This document shows positions 59,321-64,000 of a stretch of DNA of 64,000 bases, in pieces. The stretch comes from Rhizobium rhizogenes (GTDB taxonomy: Bacteria; Pseudomonadota; Alphaproteobacteria; Rhizobiales; Rhizobiaceae): contig NZ_CP019701.2 of assembly GCF_002005205.3 (NCBI RefSeq), forward strand, positions 620,001 to 684,000, written 5' to 3'. The translations under genes were made by a program, and so were the position numbers. The notes beneath the pieces were generated by a model. The model saw only the letters and a list, made by a program, of their open reading frames with translations. It was not told where the DNA came from and did not search any database. Each line of letters opens with the position of its first letter. Within the stretch, counting starts at the first letter, position 1.

Positions 59321-60694
59321 TCAAAGCAACGTGCCGCTCAAGATCACCAGCGCCACCGAGAAGTAGATGACGAGGCCGCTGACATCCACCAGCGTGGCGA
59401 CGAAGGGGGCAGATGCGCTGGCGGGGTCGAGCCGCAGGCGCTGCAGCACGAAGGGCAGCATGGAGCCCGCAAGTGAACCGAAGGTGACGATGCCGACAAG
59501 CGCCGCGAAAACGGTGGCGCCCACCAGCAGCCAGTGGTCGCCGTAATCGTAAAAGCCGGCCTGCTGCCAGACGGTGAGCCGCAGGAAGCCGATGGCGCCC
59601 AGAATGCAGCCGAGCGTCAGGCCCGTCGGGATTTCGCGAAGCAGCACTCGCCACCAGTCGGAAAGCTTCAGTTCACCAAGCGCCAGCGCCCGGATGATGA
59701 GCGAAGTAGCCTGTGAACCGGAGTTGCCGCCCGACGACATGATGAGCGGAATGAACAGCGTCAGCACCACGGCCTTTTCCAGCTCGCCTTCGAAATGCTG
59801 CATGGCGCTGGCCGTCAGCATTTCGCCGAGGAACAGTGCTGCGAGCCAGCCGGCGCGCTTGCGGATCATGTCCGGAAAGCCGATCGTCATATAGGGCTTG
59901 CCGAGCGCCTCCATACCACCGAACTTGTGGGCGTCTTCCGTTGTATCGGCGATCATGGTGTCGATCACGTCGTCAACGGTGACGATGCCGAGAATATGCG
60001 AACGGTCATCGACGACGGGCAGTGCCAGCAGGTCGTGCTTGCGGATCAGCCGGGCGACATCCTCCTGCGACATCAAGGGGCTGGCGCAGACGATGCCTTC
60101 CTTCGATGCGACAGAGAGGATTGAGGCGCCTGCTTCGCCGGTCAGCAGGCGGCGCAACGTCACGACGGTGGAAAGCGTTCCGTCCTGCGCCAGCACATAG
60201 ATGGCATAGACCGTTTCACGCGACCGCTCGACGACGCGGATGTGCGAAAGGGTCTGTTCCACCGTCCAGTCATCAGGCACGCTGACGAATTCCGTGGTCA
60301 TGATCGAGCCGGCGGTGCGCGGCGGATACCCCATCAGGTGCTTGATGGAGAGCGCCGTCGTGCGGTCCAGCCGGGAAAACAGCTTGGCGCGCGGCTCTTC
60401 GGCCATTTCCGCCATGACGTCGGCGACGCGGTCGTCAGACATCAGATTGACGAGGCGGGCGGCCTGTTCAACCGGAATATCGGCGATGATGGCGGCGGCG
60501 CCATGCAGTTCCGGCCGGTCGAGAATGGCGACGGCCTTTGCCTGCGGCATGGCGAGGAGGGCGGTTGCGGCATCGCCGACCTCAAGCGTGTTGAGGTGCT
60601 CGACGCGTTCGGCAATGGTGGTGGAGCCGGCGTTTCCGCTACGAAGAAGACGTGCGGCCTTGCTGGCCCTCTGGGAGAGGTTGTGGAAGTTCAT
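59321..60694 (-). CDS. mgtE: Magnesium transporter MgtE
   Basis: A 457-aa channel: N domain of superhelical repeats (LNTLEVGDAATALLAMPQAKAVAIL), two CBS domains (~150-275, with TPTAGSIMTTEFVSV-like SIMTTEF and VVDDRSHILGIVTVDDVIDT), then five transmembrane helices beginning RAGWLAALFLGEML, with the pore signature SGGNSGSQATSLIIR. It conducts Mg2+ and is gated by Mg2+ bound to the N-CBS part. ATG 60694 has AAGGTGAG upstream. A 7-bp hairpin with tetraloop (60716-60733) lies in the leader just before the ribosome site. Confidence 0.95.
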   Translation of the reverse strand: MNFHNLSQRASKAARLLRSGNAGSTTIAERVEHLNTLEVGDAATALLAMPQAKAVAILDRPELHGAAAIIADIPVEQAARLVNLMSDDRVADVMAEMAEEPRAKLFSRLDRTTALSIKHLMGYPPRTAGSIMTTEFVSVPDDWTVEQTLSHIRVVERSRETVYAIYVLAQDGTLSTVVTLRRLLTGEAGASILSVASKEGIVCASPLMSQEDVARLIRKHDLLALPVVDDRSHILGIVTVDDVIDTMIADTTEDAHKFGGMEALGKPYMTIGFPDMIRKRAGWLAALFLGEMLTASAMQHFEGELEKAVVLTLFIPLIMSSGGNSGSQATSLIIRALALGELKLSDWWRVLLREIPTGLTLGCILGAIGFLRLTVWQQAGFYDYGDHWLLVGATVFAALVGIVTFGSLAGSMLPFVLQRLRLDPASASAPFVATLVDVSGLVIYFSVALVILSGTLL

Positions 60695-60715
60695 GATTGC
60701 TCACCTTTCCGTCGA

Positions 60716-60733
60716 TTCGCCGATAACGGCGAA
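60716..60733 (-). promoter_or_regulatory. Small leader hairpin before mgtE
   Basis: TTCGCCG (60716-60722) / CGGCGAA (60727-60733) with a 4-nt loop, 10-15 nt upstream of the mgtE ribosome site. It does not match a known Mg2+ riboswitch that I recognise; it may only modulate translation. Confidence 0.35.
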
Positions 60734-60976
60734 CGCGGTGGTGAGCCGACAGCGGTCGGATCAGTTCACGTTCGCCGGTCTCGGCAAAGGCAATCGACTG
60801 CTACTGTCGCTAGACATCCAATGATGCTCCGTTGAAATCCGCGCCGTGCTGATTGGCATGCGCGTAAGGTCGTGTTGCGCCTGAAACCGAAAAGAGTCAA
60901 GCGCCCGATTGTGAAATTTATGCAAGGTTCTGCACCACGGCGAGGAGCGGTGGTGCGGGCTGTAAAAAAGGCGACT

Positions 60977-62221
60977 TCAGGCCGCCTTTTCGCGCCGCTC
61001 GACGGTGACGGAAACAAGGAAAACGCCAAGTCCGAGAAGCGACAGAACCGCACCGACATAACCCGTCGAGGCGTATCCGAAACCCATGGCGATGACCAGC
61101 CCGCCGAGCCAGGCGCCAAGGGCATTGGCGATGTTGAAGGCGGAGTGGTTGGAGGCGGCGGCCAGCGTCTGGGCATCCTGCGCCACATCCATCAGCCGCG
61201 TCTGCACGGCCGGACAGGCGGCAAAACCGCAACCGATCAGGAAGACGCAGAGGCACAGCATGAATGGATCCTGCGCCGTCATGCCGAACACCGCCATGAC
61301 CACCACGTTGAAGGCGAGCATGCCGCCAATCGTGCCGTTGAGCGAGATGTCCGCCAGCCGGGAGCCGACCACATTGCCGACATTCATGCCGATGCCGAAC
61401 AGCGCCAGCACCATGGAGACGGTGGAAACCGGCATCATCGCCACATCGGTGGTGGTCTTGGCGATGTAGCTGAACACCGAGAACATGCCGCCGAAACCGA
61501 CAGACGCGATGGCAAGCGTCAACCACACCTGCACGCGGCGGAAAGCGCCGAGTTCGCGCCAGACGCTTGCACCTTCCTCCACCCGGTCACGCGGCTGGAA
61601 CAGCCACAGCAGGGCGACGGTCAGAAGCGCTATGCCGCCGACCAGCATGAAGGCGGCGCGCCAAGACAGCAGCTGGCCGAAGAAGGTGGCAAGCGGCGTG
61701 CCGAGCAGCGTGGCGATGGTGAGGCCGAGCATGACGCGGCCGACGGCGCGGGCGCGTTTATGGATCGGCGCCATGGAGGCCGCCACCAGCGCGGCAACGC
61801 CGAAATAGGCGCCATGCGGCAGGCCGGTGATGAAGCGCAGCACGGTAAAGCTCAGGAAGTCAGGTGCGACGGCGCTCAAGATATTGCCAGCCGCAAAAAG
61901 CCCCATCAGGCCGAGGAGCAAAGCGCGCCGCGTCATGCGGGCCGCAAGAACCGCGATGATCGGCGCGCCGATGACAACGCCGAGCGCATAGGCCGTGATA
62001 ACATAACCCGCCTGTGGCACCGTCACGCCATAGGTCGTGGCGACGTCGGGCAACAGGCCCATGATGGCGAATTCGCCGGTGCCGATGCCGAAGCCGCCGG
62101 CGGCCAGCGCCAGCTCGATCAGCGCGATGGCAAGCGGCGAGAGCGCCACGGCCGGAGTGTCCGTGTAAACGGTTTCATTCTCCGCTGCGGGGCGAATTTC
62201 GGAAATATTCGACTGGCTCAT
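60977..62221 (-). CDS. MFS transporter, AraJ/DHA1-like efflux permease
   Basis: A 414-aa major facilitator with 12 predicted helices: FGIGTGEFAIMGLLPDVATTYGVTVPQAGYVITAYALGVVIGAP is the typical DHA1 start, ARMTRRALLLGLMGLF the loop 2-3 motif and VLRFITGLPHGAYFGVAALVAASMAP the motif-C-like region. It probably exports sugars or drugs. ATG 62221 has AGGTCACC upstream; upstream codons to 62263 are open but unlikely to be used. Opposite strand to the lipid kinase gene, divergent. Confidence 0.9.
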   Translation of the reverse strand: MSQSNISEIRPAAENETVYTDTPAVALSPLAIALIELALAAGGFGIGTGEFAIMGLLPDVATTYGVTVPQAGYVITAYALGVVIGAPIIAVLAARMTRRALLLGLMGLFAAGNILSAVAPDFLSFTVLRFITGLPHGAYFGVAALVAASMAPIHKRARAVGRVMLGLTIATLLGTPLATFFGQLLSWRAAFMLVGGIALLTVALLWLFQPRDRVEEGASVWRELGAFRRVQVWLTLAIASVGFGGMFSVFSYIAKTTTDVAMMPVSTVSMVLALFGIGMNVGNVVGSRLADISLNGTIGGMLAFNVVVMAVFGMTAQDPFMLCLCVFLIGCGFAACPAVQTRLMDVAQDAQTLAAASNHSAFNIANALGAWLGGLVIAMGFGYASTGYVGAVLSLLGLGVFLVSVTVERREKAA

Positions 62222-62458
62222 GGTGACCTGAGAAGGGGGAGGACCCCACAGAAAAAAGGGCAAGACCGTATGGGAGCGGTCTGCCCTGACTGGAGATGCG
62301 CGGTCATGAAAATGACCTTAAGTGATCCCTAACATGAAATGATGCGTTGCGGTAGAGCGATTCTCGGCAAAAGACGATCTTCACGCGATGGTGTTCGGAA
62401 CTCTATATGAAGCCAGGCATTTACGCGCGGCTGTGAACGTTACGGGACCGGGTTGGAC

Positions 62459-63367
62459 ATGAAGCTCATTGCAATTTTCAATCGTGATGGTGGCACCTTT
62501 CGCACCACTGATATGGATGCTTATTGCGACCACGCCCGCGCGGTCTTTTCCCGGGCCGGGCACGAGATCGATTGCCGTCTGGTTTCCGGAAAGGACATTG
62601 TCGATGAATTGGAGCGCGCTGCCGATGAGCCTGATATTGAAGGCATCATTGCCGGTGGCGGCGATGGCACCATTTCGGCTGCCGCCGGCATCGCCTGGAA
62701 ACAGGGCATAGCGCTCGGCATTGTACCGGCCGGCACCATGAACCTGTTTGCCCGCTCGCTGAAACTGCCGCTCGACATTCGCCTGGCACTGGAAACGCTG
62801 GCGACTGGCGAGATCGCCAACGTGGATATAGCCAGCGCCAACGGCCGGCTTTTCGTTCACCAGTTTTCCGCCGGTCTGCATTCGCGCATGGTGCGTTATC
62901 GCAACAACCTCGCTTTCGCCTCCCGCCTCGGCAAGATCAAGGCAAGCATCCGCGCCGCCGTCAGCGTCATCCTCAATCCGCCGGTCTTCGAGGTCGAATA
63001 TACCGTCAATGGCGAAACCCAGCACCGCAAGGTCTCGGCCATTTCCGTCTCCAACAATGAATTCGGCCAGAATTCGCTGCTGGTGGCGGATAGTGTATCC
63101 GGCGGCCATCTCGGTTTTTACCTCACCGATCCGCTGCGCCCCTCCGGCGTTGCAAGGCTTGCCTTCGACATTTTGCGCGGCAGGCTGAAGGAAAACGCCG
63201 CCGTGACAGCCATGACGGTGACGGATGTGGAACTGCATTTTCCCAGGAAGCGTCACGATGTGCGCTGCGTCATCGATGGCGAATTGCTGCCGATGGAGCG
63301 GGATGTGGCGCTGGAGGTGCATGCCGGCGAGTTGAAGGTGCTGGTGGGCCGGGCGTTTTTCGCCTAG
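62459..63367 (+). CDS. Diacylglycerol kinase/lipid kinase family protein
   Basis: A 302-aa protein of the DAGK catalytic family: nucleotide motif IIAGGGDGTISAAA near residue 65 and IVPAGTMNLFARSL near 92, then the beta-sandwich C-terminal domain (AISVSNNEFGQNSLLVADSVSGGHLGFYL). It phosphorylates diacylglycerol, sphingoid or related lipids; the substrate is not fixed by sequence. ATG 62459 chosen, with GGGACC upstream; TTG 62453 is possible. Confidence 0.9.
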   Translation: MKLIAIFNRDGGTFRTTDMDAYCDHARAVFSRAGHEIDCRLVSGKDIVDELERAADEPDIEGIIAGGGDGTISAAAGIAWKQGIALGIVPAGTMNLFARSLKLPLDIRLALETLATGEIANVDIASANGRLFVHQFSAGLHSRMVRYRNNLAFASRLGKIKASIRAAVSVILNPPVFEVEYTVNGETQHRKVSAISVSNNEFGQNSLLVADSVSGGHLGFYLTDPLRPSGVARLAFDILRGRLKENAAVTAMTVTDVELHFPRKRHDVRCVIDGELLPMERDVALEVHAGELKVLVGRAFFA

Positions 63368-63406
63368 CGCGGACGGAGTGCGTTTGGATCGGGAGCACGC
63401 CGCTTG

Positions 63407-63530
63407 TTTCTTCTCCCCGAGGGGAGAAGTCCGCGGCAGCAGGATGAGGGGGGAAGCTCTCGGTCCATCACTGGCGTTGCCCTCTCATCCGACCCTTCGG
63501 ACCACCTTCTCCCCGACCGGGGAGAAGAAA
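63407..63530. repeat. TTCTCCCC/GGGGAGAAG paired-hairpin repeat, copy 4
   Basis: Same terminal hairpins and inner blocks as copies 1-3. Its left flank (ACGCCGCTTG) also matches copy 3, suggesting the transposable unit is somewhat longer than the hairpins. It lies between the lipid kinase and the aminotransferase genes. Confidence 0.85.
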
Positions 63531-63660
63531 CGGGCGGCAACCGCCCGTTCAATGCATTGCCCCCTGAAAATCACCAGCCTTGCCAAATCAAAGCCGCCCG
63601 GCCATGTTCGGCAGGCGCGGTGGCTTGAGCGCCGTTGCCTTTATGGGAGTGCGATCTGTC

Positions 63661-64000
63661 ATGAATGAAGTCTCCAAGCCGATGTCCAACCTTGCCGCCA
63701 TCGATGCCGCCCATCACCTCCATCCCTTTTCCGACATGGGCAAGCTGAATGCCGCCGGCACCCGCATCATCGAGCGGGCCGAAGGGGTGTTCATCTATGA
63801 CAGCACCGGCAAGAAATATCTCGATGCCTTTGCCGGCCTCTGGTGCGTGAATATTGGCTATGGACGCCGCGAAATCGCCGAAGTCGTTCAGAGGCAGATG
63901 AACGAGCTGCCCTATTACAACGCGTTTTTCGGCACCACCACGCCGCCCGCGACGCTTCTGGCGCAGAAGATCGCCTCGCGCGCCGGGCCTGACATGAACC
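63661..64000 (+). CDS. Class III aminotransferase (omega-amino acid:pyruvate type), partial
   Basis: The gene continues past the right edge; 113 codons are visible. AIDAAHHLHPFSDMGKLN, then GTRIIERAEGVFIYDSTGKKYLDAFAGLWCVNIGYGRREIAEVV and NAFFGTTTPPATLLAQKIA are typical of PLP-dependent class III aminotransferases, likely a beta-alanine/putrescine:pyruvate or aspartate-aminotransferase-family member. The PLP Lys lies outside the window. ATG 63661 has GGGAG upstream; an in-frame ATG at 63643 is the alternative. Confidence 0.88.
   Translation, partial: MNEVSKPMSNLAAIDAAHHLHPFSDMGKLNAAGTRIIERAEGVFIYDSTGKKYLDAFAGLWCVNIGYGRREIAEVVQRQMNELPYYNAFFGTTTPPATLLAQKIASRAGPDMN

Noticed and set aside
60695..60976. 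Mg2+ riboswitch in the mgtE leader
   Set aside because: Only a small hairpin near the ribosome site is evident; no M-box or other known Mg2+-sensing architecture was recognised.
60872..62332. 486-codon open frame antisense to the MFS gene
   Set aside because: The translation is compositionally odd (His, Gly, Asp, Gln runs) and opposite a well-supported transporter.
1..64000. tRNA/rRNA genes, CRISPR arrays, insertion sequences and att sites
   Set aside because: None of the diagnostic sequences (cloverleaf ends, regular direct repeats with spacers, transposase motifs, integrase or att duplications) was found by reading both strands.

Overview
The window is chromosomal DNA of a Rhizobiaceae alphaproteobacterium, most likely Agrobacterium or a close Rhizobium relative. 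The inference rests on high-GC coding sequence, a gene transfer agent (GTA)-like structural cluster, the rhizobial feuN-feuP-feuQ trio, cycHJKL followed by degP, a two-component pair, glnE and a PleC-like kinase in one neighbourhood, and many rhizobial-type intergenic palindromes. No rRNA, tRNA, IS element or CRISPR array was seen.

Layout. 1-982: 5' part of a membrane alpha/beta-hydrolase gene on the minus strand. 1391-19753: a GTA-like domesticated prophage cluster in the usual order: small-terminase-position protein, large terminase, portal, small membrane protein, prohead protease, major capsid, connector, head closure, tail terminator, major tail protein, two tail assembly proteins, tape measure, distal tail, hub, NlpC/P60 peptidase and the 1266-aa multidomain baseplate/fibre protein. 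It ends with a small membrane protein. The order is interrupted at three boundaries: a 35-aa gene, a GH19 endolysin and a Dabb protein between terminase and portal; an antisense MFS transporter between tail terminator and major tail protein; and an antisense DUF4160-DUF2442 pair (possible toxin-antitoxin) before the tape measure.

19892-31274: envelope regulation and respiration. FeuN/FeuP/FeuQ, a lipoprotein, the CcmI-E-F-H system for c-type cytochrome maturation, the periplasmic protease DegP, and a second OmpR-type regulator/kinase pair. 31497-39355: DUF393 protein, MipA/OmpV outer-membrane protein, GlnE (nitrogen control through glutamine synthetase), a PleC-like cell-cycle kinase and a carboxymuconolactone-decarboxylase-like protein. 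39491-49764: PepN, a DMT permease, a small hypothetical, a diverged uracil-DNA glycosylase, a YegD-type Hsp70, a diguanylate cyclase, an SDR and a CDF-like transporter.

50052-64000: a PEP-mutase/ICL-family protein, a minus-strand MarR-methyltransferase-thioesterase operon with a perfect 20-bp operator-like palindrome, ETF-ubiquinone oxidoreductase behind a LiuR-like box, an exported pentapeptide-repeat protein, a divergent HxlR/quinone-oxidoreductase pair, a SnoaL-like protein, UppP, MgtE, an MFS permease, a lipid-kinase family protein and the 5' end of a class III aminotransferase.

The intergenic DNA carries several families of paired-hairpin repeats. In one superfamily the loop is kept while both stem strands change together. 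Another element is a 47-bp perfect inverted repeat between glnE and the pleC-like gene. The most unusual content is the combination of GTA insertions and these covarying repeats.
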